A stretch of 64,000 nt of DNA from Excoecaria cochinchinensis. Lineage: Eukaryota > Streptophyta > Magnoliopsida > Malpighiales > Euphorbiaceae. Position 1 is the first letter of the stretch; each line of letters begins with the position of its first letter. The notes below the pieces were generated by a model, which worked only from the letters and a program-made list of their open reading frames with translations, made no database searches and was not told the origin of the DNA. Made by a program: the position numbers and the translations under genes. Location of the stretch: assembly GCA_947683425.1 (NCBI GenBank), contig CANTUQ010000020.1, positions 1,116,001 through 1,180,000 on the forward strand. Direction: 5' to 3'. Positions 11,732 to 21,530 of this stretch are shown one piece after another.

Positions 11732-12639
11732 TCCACTGTGCAAAGAAAATTAAGAGGAGGTAGCTTGACTACTTTTCGAAAGTGCGTTTAAGTACTCTAC
11801 CCTTTCTGGTAGTTCAAAGAATGGATTTCCCGCATAGCGGGCCCCGAGGACCTCTTGATCACCTAGGTAGATCTATGATGGTGGCAAAACACATCAGGTT
11901 AGGATGATGCATGAATGCTATAAGATGCATGATCGTGCTGTGTAGCATCCACAATCACATGCAAGCACATAGATCTCTCCAACCTTATCACTCCTGCACA
12001 CGAGGTCATAGTCTCTTTCCTAGGTGGGCTTGGTCCATGGGTTAATAGGGAACCCAATGGATGCGCATGGTGCACGGTGGAAAAGTAGTAGCACAACCTC
12101 TCTTAACTAATGTACATACACATGGGTTGTGATCATTGTGTATTTAGGCAGTCCGAATAAATTGACATGGGCCTATCGGGGCATGAAAGCCTATGATTAG
12201 GTGACAAATCAAATTATCTGGGTTTGTCTAATACATAATGATCCATACATCAAGTAAGGTATTATAGTTCATACCACCCAGGGGAAGTATCTATTTCCAT
12301 TACATGAGCTTTGGCCAGGGTAATGATACTTTAGGTCTACCCAAGCATGGTCCCTGCCAAAGGGTCTAGCTAATCATAAATGTAACGACTGGTCGGGTCT
12401 CTATTTAATATACCAAACGGTATGAGGCTTGGGCTGGTGATTATCCTTGACACTTCCCCACATTGAGTTAACATAGGGTCGTGCTTCGGGAACGCACCGA
12501 GGCTGATAGAGGGTGCAAACTAGCATAGATCTAAGGCTCTAGTGATATGCAATGCAAATTCAAAAAGGGATGAAATATTTAAATTAAAACCCAATTATAT
12601 GTTTTAATCAAGGTATTTTCGAAGCGAAGTCTCAAGTAG
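11732..12639 (-). other. 5'UTR of copy E
   Basis: About 900 bp between primer site and gag on the minus strand. It is homologous to the leaders at 6216-7010, 16151-17062 and 39527-40329. Short open frames inside it (for example around 11900-12096) also appear in the homologous leader at 16717 on the other strand, but they are not conserved in length. I treat them as chance. Confidence 0.8.
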
Positions 12640-12657
12640 TCCCCAATGGAGTTGCCA
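12640..12657 (-). other. Primer binding site of copy E
   Basis: The minus strand reads TGGCAACTCCATTGGGGA, one base after the LTR end. It is identical to the site at 16133-16150, which pins the LTR boundary at 12659. Confidence 0.82.
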
Positions 12658-12658
12658 C

Positions 12659-13202
12659 TGTGATGTGAGCCAAACCCCATGAGGCCTAAAAACCCGCTTT
12701 TAGGGCATTCGACAGAGGTTTATGGAACTTATAAGAGATTATAAGGACATCTTTTTTTAGTAACAAAGAGGTTTATTGGAGTCGCCACCCAATAAAATAT
12801 TGGGAAAGGTCGTTTAGCCTCACTGAGCCTTAAGGCAGCGCATCTATGTCCAATTTGGGCAAGCAAGAGATATTTTGGAGTCTCCATCCCAATAGGACAT
12901 TGGGATGGTACTCTAACCTCATGGAGTCTAAGACGATGCATATACATCTATTTTGGGTAAGCCAAAGATATTTTGGAGGCCCCACCCGAATAAAACATTG
13001 AAAAGATCCTCCAACCTCATGGAGCCTAGGACTATGCAAATTGGGTATATTTTTTGCAGCAAGAGATATTTTGGAGACCCCACCCCAATAAGACATTGAG
13101 GTGGTCCTCTAACCTCATTGTAGACCAGAGATGGTTCAGGACTTCCAATTTATTCATACCTAGGTTAAAGTTATGATTGAGTTTTAAAAATGAGATTTTA
13201 TT
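12659..13202 (-). mobile_element. 3' part of copy E's LTR, with 97-bp repeats
   Basis: LTR end on the minus strand (..CACATCACA at 12659). It holds about four copies of a ~97-bp unit containing ttttggagtc and a ccaataaaacattg phrase, at about 12776, 12873, 12970 and 13068. Single or fewer copies of this unit occur at the same place in the LTRs at 15690-16030, 17470-17700 and 61870-62110. The LTR is cut at 13202 by LTR K, and its 5' part is absent. Confidence 0.8.
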
Positions 13203-15060
13203 GTAACGCCCTGATACCCCAACTGGAAGGATACGGAGATGCCACAAACACAAGTAGAATAAACCACAAACGTTCATGTGAATAATCGAAATGAAAGCTT
13301 ACAAAATAGAACATAAGTGGAAGCATTCATGAATAACATATATACTTGCATTACTGAACTTGTAAAGTATACATATACAAAATCATTACATTTTCATATC
13401 AGAATTACATGCCCTTTAAAAATTTTTACAAAACGTACAGAGCAAAAGTGAGACTATACAAACATAACCCTAAACTAGTACAAAAAGAAGACTTTGACTC
13501 CTAGTGGCCAGCAGATGCACGACTCCAAAACTGAATCAACCCTGCAACCTTACACGGAAACAAACATCCGTCCTAAGCGATAACGCTTAGTGGGGATGAA
13601 CCAAACAAAGGACTACACAAGCAAGCATAACATTTATATAAACATCATATAAAGACGTAATCACAATATCAATACAAAAGTATAACATGTACAATATAAA
13701 CCTTATCAAACCTAGCATGCTCAAAGTACTATAACATTCTTATTTACATATCACATAACTTAATCTTAACAATATCATGTCTACTTGACAAACATAACCG
13801 AGCTGAAAGCATTAATATAAATTGCTCAAAACAATCATTCAATCACTAACATAAGCTTAAACATAACAGATCCAAACAGAAAGCAAAGAGCCTGAACTTT
13901 CATAAATCGTGGATACGGGTACTGAAGATAACGATAAAATTCAGTATCTAAAAACAAAAGACATAAGTCTGAAAACATTCAAATACCCGAAGGTAACAAA
14001 AGAGACTAAAGTCTCTAGACAAAAGACCATAACGGTCTACAAAGAAGCTATGCAAAACCCTTTATAAGCATGCTTATCTATCCACTAACTTGACTGATCA
14101 GGCTTAAAAGAACTAACTTATCTATGCTTTAAAATATTGTCATACTACAGAGTATAACTCAAGCATAACCACATAAAATAGGTATACATATACACCGATC
14201 AATTTGTAGACATATAAATCATATATTAATAAACCACATTACTAATAGACATATAACTTATAATGAAGAAACCATAGTATTATACAGGTATAAACAAAAA
14301 TCATATACCATGCAGTAGTGAGAGCCCATACAAGGTAGGACATGAAAACCATTTTCCAAAAATAGGACAGAGCAGGAAGGGCTTCTGTCGCGATCGCGAC
14401 ATGCATCACGCTCACGACAGTAACTAGAATTGCACTGCGAGAGAAGCTCGTCATGACTCTTGACGCTCACTGCATGAGTCGTGGCAAGCCTCATGACTCG
14501 TGAGGATACCTCATGACTCGTGAGGAAGCTTCACGACTCATGAAGTAGTTTCACGAGACGTGGCCGCCAACAAGACTCTCACGGCTGCACGAGGAGTAGG
14601 AATCACCCGGCTCTGTCGTGCTAATGATAGCATCGCGCTCACGATAGAGTCACATTTCCCAGCTCTCCAGAAAAATTACAGAAAATCAAAGCTTCCAAAC
14701 TCAATCTCCACTTGCCTAGAACCATCCAACATGCAAGAATCATGAAAAGCCATACTTCAATGCACTCAAAACATGTCAATCATCAACGACACTCAATTTC
14801 TACTAACTAACGGAAATTTAACTAGATACACAAAGTACAGCTCAAGAACTTCAAGATCAAAACTTACTCTAACTCATGCTATTTCCCTTCAAACCCAACA
14901 TGCAAACCATCACTACATTAACATGCAAGGCCATCAAACCCGCTCTAACTAACACATGCATTTCTATAACTCCAACTCATTTCTTAACATGCATCCAATG
15001 ACTCTAAAATCACAACACAAGCACAGCTCAAGAGCACACAATCACAAACCAATCCATATT
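13203..15060 (-). mobile_element. LTR fragment K, Tekay/Del-like
   Basis: Begins TGTAACGCCC at 13203. It carries two short conserved blocks shared with LTRs B, C and D: the hairpin CTAAGCGATAACGCTTAG near 13574 and the palindrome aagcatgcttatctatccac near 14066. The order of the blocks shows that the sense strand is minus. The expected right end (a GGGTGTTACA-like end) is not seen. The boundary with the Tat LTR to the right is vague, around 15060, so K is truncated. It contains a dyad cluster at 14383-14570. The fringes, 13300-14050 and 14700-15060, hold nothing else I can identify. Confidence 0.7.
14383..14570. repeat. Dyad cluster in LTR K
   Basis: Starts with ttctgtcgcgatcgcgac, the motif seen in LTRs B, D, H and the solo LTR. 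It continues with about five near-copies of ctcatgactcgtgagg, each a near-palindrome, at roughly 20-25 bp spacing. A further calmer dyad (tctgtcgtgctaatgatagc) follows at about 14610. Confidence 0.8.
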
Positions 15061-16131
15061 CGATTTGATTTAATTACTAAACTTAATTTTCTTTTTCTTT
15101 TTGGCTATAACACTTGTCTTTTTATTCGAGCATTGTCCATGGATGAAGAGGCAAGATCGAGGGATTAGGAATCTCACTTTGGTTTGCATATTTAAATTCC
15201 GCATTTTCCTTTATTTCGATTTATTTATCGTATTTGTGTATTTTATGTAAAATTGTTTATTTTCATGCACGCTTAAAAGAAAATCATAAGAATATTTTTA
15301 TTAATTAACTTGGAATCTTTCCTAATAAAAATGGGACCAATGTCCTAATTTTTTCCATCCAAAATAAAAATTGTCACATCAAAATTGTTTTATAATAAAT
15401 ATGCATACGAGGACCAATGTCCTCATCTTTAATGTATATCCCGTTTTATGTATGATTTGTATTTTATTTACAATGGGGGTTGTATTCCGCCCCTAGTTTT
15501 GTTGAAATTTTTTTCATACACTTCATTTAAATTATGCTTTTATTTATCGCTTCCTTTGAATGAATAACTTGCTCTTTAATTAAACTGCACCGAATTGCAT
15601 GAGAAATGGGATGAAACGATAAATTCAAAACTCAACTATAAACCTAACCAAGGTATGAATAAATGGGAAGTCCTGAACCTTCTCTGGTCTTTCGGCTCAA
15701 CGAGGCAAGAGGGCCATCTCAATGTTCTATTGGGATGGGGCCTCCAAGACACCTCTTGTGTCCCATAAAAGGTGCAAAATTGCACAGTCCTAGGCGCCAT
15801 GAGGCGAGAGGGCCATCCTAATGTTCTATTAGGGTGGACGCCTCCAAGACATCTCTGGTTTGCTCAAGTGTGAGGCTAGAGGACCATTCTATCATTAGGG
15901 TGGAAGCCTCCAAGACACCTCCGGCGTGCCTATAAAGGAATAACAACACTGTCTTAGGCTCACTGAGGCTAAACGACCTTTCCCAATGTTCTATTGTGCG
16001 GCGACTCCAAGAAACCTCCTTGTTGCCCAAAATGGACGCACTTGTAATTTCTTACAAGTTTTCATGAAGCTCATCCTAAAGGCCCTAAAAGAGGGCGATT
16101 CGGGGCAGGCCGGGTTTCGGCGCACGTCACA
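15060..16131 (+). mobile_element. 3' part of the 5' LTR of Tat copy R
   Basis: Plus-strand sequence matching 61300-62218 (LTR P2): shared aaaatgggaccaatgtc and caatgggggttgtattccgc stretches and the 97-bp-type repeats. It ends GGCGCACGTCACA at 16131, followed by the primer site. The left boundary with K is uncertain by about 60 bp. Confidence 0.82.
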
Positions 16132-16132
16132 G

Positions 16133-16150
16133 TGGCAACTCCATTGGGGA
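16133..16150 (+). other. Primer binding site of copy R
   Basis: TGGCAACTCCATTGGGGA, one base after the LTR end. Identical to the site of copy E on the other strand. Confidence 0.83.
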
Positions 16151-17062
16151 CAATACTTGAGACTTCGCTTCGAAAGTGCCTTGGTTAAAATTTACAATTG
16201 AGTTTTAATTTAAAAATTTCATCTTTTTTCGAAACTGCATTGCACCTCATTAGAGCCTTAGATCTATGCTAGTTTGGTCCCTCTTTCAAACCCGGTATGT
16301 TCCCGAAGTACAACCCTATGTTCACTCAATGTAGGGAAGTGTTAAGGATAATCACCAGCCCAAGCCTCGTACCATTATGGTATATTAAATGGAGACCCGA
16401 TCGGTCATTACGCTTGTGATGAGCTAGACCCGTTGGCAGGGACCATGCTTGGATATACCTAAAGTATCATCACCTTATCTAAAGCTCATGTAATGGAAAT
16501 AGATACTTCCCCTATGTGGTATGAACCATAATACCTTGCTTGCTATATGGATCATTTTGTATTGGACAAATCCAACAATTTGATTGGTCACCTAACCAAA
16601 GGCTTTCATGCCCTGATAGGCCCATGTTGATTTATTTGGACTGCCTAAATACACAATGGTCAAAATCCATGCGTATGCACATTAATTAAGAAAGGTTATA
16701 CTGCTGGTTTTCAACCGTGCACCATGTGCATCCATCGGGTTCCCTATTAACCCATGGGCCAATCCCACGTAGGAAAGAGACTATGACCTCGTGCGCGAGA
16801 GTAACAAGGTTGGAAGGACCTATGTGCTTGCATGTGATTTGTGGATGTTGCATAAGCACGATCATGCATCTTATACGTCATTCATGCATCATCCTAACAA
16901 GTGTGTTTTGTAGCCATCATAAATCGGCCCAGGTGGTCAAGAGGTCCCTAAGGACGACTGCATAGGAATCCATTCTTTGAGCTGCCAGAAAGGGTAGAGT
17001 TCTCCGACTCAATTTCAGAAAGCAGTCACGCTACATCATCCTAGTTCTCCATCAATTCAGAA
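16151..17062 (+). other. 5'UTR of copy R
   Basis: About 910 bp from primer site to gag start, on the plus strand. It is the mirror image of the leader of copy E at 11732-12639, with the same landmark blocks in the same order. Confidence 0.8.
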
Positions 17063-17365
17063 ATGGTCAACTCACCAAGAGGGACAGATGCTACCCAGGT
17101 TATGATAGAAGAAGAAGTGGGCCGAAGGTTGGAAGAATTTGAGAACTGGATGATGGCCATGAAGGCTACATTGGGTCAGCCAGCTGCGCCACAGAACCCA
17201 CCTCCTCCTCCAATGAGACAAGATGAACGGGAGGAGGACAGAGAAGACAGGCAAGAGGAAATTCGCCCACCACCTATAGATTTTAGAGCAACAACGTCAA
17301 GGGTCCAGAGGATAAGGCTAGCCTAGAGGTTGGAAGATGACCTAGAAGAGGATATGTTACGCACG
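17063..17365 (+). pseudogene. 5' fragment of Tat-type gag, copy R
   Basis: The ATG at 17063 gives MVNSPRGTDATQVMIEEEVG, the same N-terminus as in copies E and M. It continues into a Pro/Glu/Arg-rich segment (QNPPPPPMRQDEREEDRE). A TAG at 17324-17326 ends the frame after 87 codons, although gag-like sequence continues to about 17365 (RLEDDLEED). There the sequence switches to the opposite-strand LTR of M. The capsid core is missing. Confidence 0.8.
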
Positions 17366-17404
17366 CCGGATCCCCGCGGCCGCCCATTGGACCGCCCGCT
17401 CGAG
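17366..17404. other. Junction between copy R and element M, with clustered rare restriction sites
   Basis: Within 37 bp lie GGATCC (17368), CCGCGG (17374), GCGGCCGC (17376) and CTCGAG (17399), exactly where a plus-strand gag fragment meets a minus-strand LTR end. The right part (cgcccgctcgagggcgatc) aligns with LTR ends elsewhere (cccgctttagggcgatc at 62170-62184 on the minus strand), so at least the CTCGAG can be natural. Confidence 0.5.
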
Positions 17405-18696
17405 GGCGATCGGGGCATTTGTGGGTCCGTTGACAGCTTGTAATAAATCGCAAGTGCGTCTATGTTGGGCAACAAGGAGGTTTCATGGAGTCGCCACCCA
17501 ATAGAACATTGGGAAAGTTACTCTCGCCTCGGAGAGCCTAAGACTGCGCTTGGTATCCATTTTGGGCCAGCCAGAGGGGTCCTTGAAGGTAAACCTCTCG
17601 CCCTAAGGAGCCTAAGATTAGCGCAAAAGTCTCGTGGCACAAAAAGGTGTCTTGGAGGGTGAACCTCTAGCCTCTTTGAGCCAAAGACCAGAGCTGGGTA
17701 CGGGATTTCTCATCTATTTCTACCTCGATTATTTTATGATCAAATTTTAAAATCATTGATTCGCTCTCTCTCCACACGATGCAATTGATTAAAGGCGCAT
17801 TTATTCACATTTGGAAAGCTGTAAATGAGCAAGTAAATATCAAAAAGCGGTAAATTACAATAATACAAGGAGCGGAATACAACTCCCTTTATAAATATGC
17901 GATACATACACGAATCGGGGCATTGCTTATTTGAGGACTTTGGTCCTCGCATGCATCATTACCAAATTGGATGTTTTGATTTTATTTGTGGTGATTTTTA
18001 GTGGACAAAAATAGGGCATTGGACCCTTGCATTTGTGTTAACCTCATTTTATTGAATATAAAACATTTAGTCATTTTTATACATTAACGAGATATGAAAA
18101 GAGTATATCCATATACATAAAATAACATATGAATAACAAATAAAGGAAATAATCGAGAGGGTTAGGAAATTAAACCGGACGAAATCCTCCGAATATGGTA
18201 GATAGCCGCTCAAGCTCAGGATAGTCCAAGAAAATCCTCAGATAATCGCTTTGGGTGAGATCTTGTGTTGATTAGAGCCCTGTGCGTTCGACGAGAAGCA
18301 AAGATGAAGGATCAAAGAAAGAAAAATGGACTATTTCTTCTTTAACCCCTCAAAAGACTGATTTGTGAATCAAAATCTAAAGAAAACTAATTAGTTTTAG
18401 TTCCTTTCGATTGATTTGATCCTTTTTGAAAGAGATTTCTTTATGAAATGTGTTTGCTGGAAGAGAGAGAAAATATGCTTAAATTTGGGCAGAGTTTCCC
18501 CTCTTTAGAAATTTTTGGAACCCTTTTCTAGTAAAAATTCGGAGCTTTTATAAGCCAGACACGACCGACGGGCGTCGGTGTATGGAGGCGGGCGTCGGAA
18601 GAATCCTTCTGACATGAGGATTCGTCCGACGGCCCTGCCAAATCCACTGACGGGCGGCGGAAAGGTTGCGTGCTCCGGGAAACCAGGCGGCGTTCT
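17390..18696 (-). mobile_element. 3' LTR of element M, distal part
   Basis: The part of M's LTR downstream (in sense) of solo LTR H. It has the promoter region, the block matching other Tat LTRs (17740-18060) and the gene-end repeats (17470-17700). The terminal CACA and any target duplication are lost at the junction near 17390. Together with 20067-20360 the LTR is about 1.6 kb, shorter than F or P2 (2.7-2.8 kb). Confidence 0.8.
18544..18690 (-). promoter_or_regulatory. Promoter of M's LTR: TATA box and GACGGGC dyads
   Basis: The minus strand reads GGCTTATAAAAGC at 18544-18556. Just upstream in sense (18563-18690) are several copies of a gacgggc/gcccgtc half-site, including ccgacgggcgtcgg. 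More copies lie at 20090-20170, on the far side of solo LTR H, which inserted inside this promoter region. The same half-sites recur at 24475-24615. Confidence 0.6.
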
Positions 18697-20066
18697 TGAT
18701 ATGAGCTTAAATAGCTCATAATTAAACTATAGTTTAATGGTTATAAATAATGTTTTAAGTGTTTTTAGTTGTTGGAATTAGGTGTGTTTTATGTGTTTTG
18801 TTAAGTTTTGTATGTAGGAGGCAAATGGAGAAAATATAGAGAAAATGGAGAAAAGAAGAAGAAATGAGCCAAGGCAGAAAAGCCTCTGTCACGATCGCGA
18901 TAGGCGGCGCGAGCGCGACAGAGTGCGCTAAGAGAAGAAGAGAGAAAGAAGGGAAAAAGAAGAAAAGAGAAGCTGTCGCGACCAAGGGAAGGCGTCGCGA
19001 CAGGGCGCAGAGAAGGCACACGCGAGGAAAGGGCGAGCGAAAATGAAGGCGTGTTCTGTCGCGAGCGCGACAGGTGCCGCGATCGCGACAGAAGGATCCG
19101 TTAGACACTAAAGTTCAAATTTGAACTTTAAGAGTTGCACCTTTCCACCAACTATTACAACCTTTATAGAAGGGCATCTGAAGGGGCATGAGCTGACATT
19201 ATAAATTCTATTTTTAACTGTAATTTAGAGAGAGAAAAAAAAGAATTGAACATTTTGAATATTTTTCTGAAAGTTAGAATAGTTTTCTTTAGTTTTTACT
19301 TAAGTAAATTTATGTGTTGAAGAGAAGATAGCCTACAAGGAAGAGGACTATAATTGGTGATTTAAAAAGGGTTGAGAAATCTCCTTCTTCAATTCTTATC
19401 TTTTAATTCTTCTTTGTATTTTTATGATGTAAATTCTGAATTTGGATGTTAATATCAAGTATTTCATTGTTCATATTAATTAAAGTGTTCTTACTTGTAG
19501 AACTTCTCATTAGTACATTATTTGTGATCATTATAAGTTTGAGTTTAATTGAGAAATAAATTCATTCTTATATCTAATTGGAAATTCATCATCAAGATAT
19601 TGTTTGAGAAATCATAATATTGAAATGGTTGTTATAGGTTGTGCTTTATTCCTAAGATTTGCATGTATAATAATCTAGTTCTTAAATGGAAGTTTAGAAT
19701 TAGACTTAAAAGTGTATGTTTTAGGCATTCCTATTTATATTGAGAAAGTAAGTAGGAAATTTCTTCAACTTGGCTTACAAGATAAGAATGTTAAAGTCAT
19801 TAAGAACAATTAATTCAAATTCCATCTTTATACTTAGCATCATTAATCTTTTCTATCTTCTTGGATTCTCATAAATTCGGTTTAATTAGTTTATATGTTA
19901 GATTAGATTAAAATCAACTCTACCATTAATTAATCATTGTAAACAAGATTAAAATCAATTAGTAATAGTGTGTAAAAACGTTCCTCGTGGGATCGACATT
20001 CTTAAGTACTATTGCGGTACACTATATACTTGCGGTATAATTAGCATCTATAGAAAATGCTCAATA
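18697..20066 (+). mobile_element. Solo LTR H
   Basis: 1370 bp starting TGATATGAGC and ending GCTCAATA (its relative at 62373 ends GCTCAACA in sense). It is flanked by the 5-bp duplication gttct at 18692-18696 and 20067-20071. Only one LTR is present and no internal region, so it is a solo LTR, inserted into M's 3' LTR. It contains three CpG-rich dyads of the tctgtcgcgatcgcgacag type (18885-18925, 18970-19003, 19053-19092) and a cctcgtgggatcgacat block near its end. Open frames around 18755-19108 come from the dyads and purine runs. Confidence 0.9.
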
Positions 20067-20360
20067 GTTCTAACAGGGGCGGTGATTTTCAGACGGGCGT
20101 CAGAAAATACCACAAGCTATCGGTGACCCTAAGCGACGGGTTGACTTCACAGACGGGCTGGCCGTCTGTGGAGGAAAAAGTGCCTTTGACTCGAAAGATC
20201 CCCTGTTTTCTCCCCCTCTGCCTACAAAAGGTAAAAAGACTCACTTCTTGTGGAACGCGGGACTAAAACCCCCAAATCCAAACCATTTATACAGGCTTGG
20301 ATACTGATTTCATCACAGGGTAACCTCTGATCCGGACCACTCCGGGACACGGTGCTTACA
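20067..20360 (-). mobile_element. 3' LTR of element M, proximal part
   Basis: LTR start on the minus strand: TGTAAGCACCGTGTCCC at 20360, a variant of TGTAGACACCGGGTCCTG. It carries gacgggctggccgtct at 20152-20167, also found at 24477-24492 in the accessory-gene promoter region. Confidence 0.82.
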
Positions 20361-20375
20361 GTTGCCCCCAGTTTT
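20361..20375 (-). other. Polypurine tract of element M
   Basis: The minus strand reads AAAACTGGGGGCAAC immediately before the LTR start. The same AAACTGGGGGCAAC precedes the plus-strand LTR at 58235. This fixes the 3' LTR boundary. Confidence 0.8.
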
Positions 20376-20539
20376 GGGGAAACTAGTGCACAAGCGCCTA
20401 GATAAGCCAAAACTCAGAGAAAGGACAAAAAGAAAGAAGGCGTACCTGTGACGGTTCTTACCTTCCGCGCCTTTTGCCGGGAAGACCTTGTCTCGGTCTG
20501 TTTGGCGATGCGAAGATACCCCTACCGGTCTCATCTCGA

Positions 20540-21185
20540 CTTGTAGGTGTTTGTGAGACGTAGCATTCTCTAGCTACGGACTCGAAGCGAAGAGCAGTGT
20601 TTCTCTAACTGTAACTTCGATCTGATGTTCCCTTGCTAACCCCTATCCGATCTGTAAGGTGCGTAGCACTCTCTGGCTGCCACGTGAACCTTGGGATGCA
20701 GCACTCTCTGGCTATAATCCCGATATGAAGAGCAGTGTTTATTTAACTGCAGCTTCGATCTGAAGTTCCCTTGCTAACCCCATTCGATCTGCAAGGTGCG
20801 TAGCACTCTCTGGCTGCCGCGTGAACTATGAGATGTAGCACTCTCTGGCCACAATCTCGATCTGGTGAAGAGCAGTGTTTCTTTAACTGCAGTTTCGATC
20901 TGAAGTTCCCTTGCCAACCCCCATTCGATCTGCAAGGTGCGTAACACTCTCTGGCTGCCGCGCGAACTGTGAGATGTAGCACTCTGTGGCCACAATCTCG
21001 ATCTGGTGAAGAGCAGTGTTTCTTTAACTGCAGCTTCGATCTGAAGTTCCCTTGCCAACCCCCATTCGATCTGCAAGGTGAGTAGCACTCTCTGGCTGCC
21101 GCGCGAACCGTGGGATGTAGCACTCTCTGGCTACAATCCCGATTTGGTGAAGAGCGGTGTTTCTCTAACCACAGCTTCAATTGTG
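20540..21185 (-). repeat. About 140-bp tandem repeats in M's 3'UTR
   Basis: Four to five units with starts near 20647, 20785, 20925 and 21064, marked by cgatctgcaaggtgcgtagc. Each unit holds two smaller related parts (tagcactctctggc occurs twice per unit). The open frames at 20743-21180 on the minus strand are the repeat translated and show the same period; they are not genes. Confidence 0.88.
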
Positions 21186-21530
21186 AGATGAAAAGTAGTA
21201 TTTCTCTGTACCTGTGTGATAAATGGTTTTGTTAGTTCATGTTTGAATGGTCATCTTTTAACCTGTTTATTAATGGCATGATTCTGCTTTATTTGACATG
21301 CCATGTTCATTTTATATTCTTCTTCATTGAGTTGTTATTTATCATTTTTGTTTTCCTTGTTTTTGGAATATGAGTGAATGTGAAGGCATATATTCATCTG
21401 CTATATGAATCAATCATAAATAACTGAATAAATGCATAAATTTTGAAAACAAAAGTTTTTCACTAGAAATATCTATTTTGTACAACGTATATACAAAGCA
21501 TAAATGTACAAAAATATGACTCCCTGAATG
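21186..21530. other. AT-rich spacer in M's 3' region
   Basis: Between the 140-bp repeats and the stop codon of the sense accessory gene. I see no gene or repeat; it is probably 3'UTR of that gene. Confidence 0.5.

Noticed and set aside
11899..12096. Conserved short leader proteins (also at 16717-16965)
   Set aside because: The leader DNA is conserved among Tat copies, but the frames differ in length and start and are not shared by the copies at 6216 and 39527.
17366..17404. Definite cloning-vector polylinker
   Set aside because: The right half aligns with LTR ends, including a CTCGAG in LTR F near 7084, so a natural origin is at least as likely.
18755..19108. Small proteins in solo LTR H and at 63328-63621 in H2
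   Set aside because: Arg/Ser/Lys-rich frames created by CpG dyads and purine runs in an LTR. They occur in both strands and are not preserved between H and H2.
20743..21180. 145-codon minus-strand protein and its overlapping frame
   Set aside because: It is the ~140-bp repeat translated; the protein repeats with the DNA period and has no independent support.
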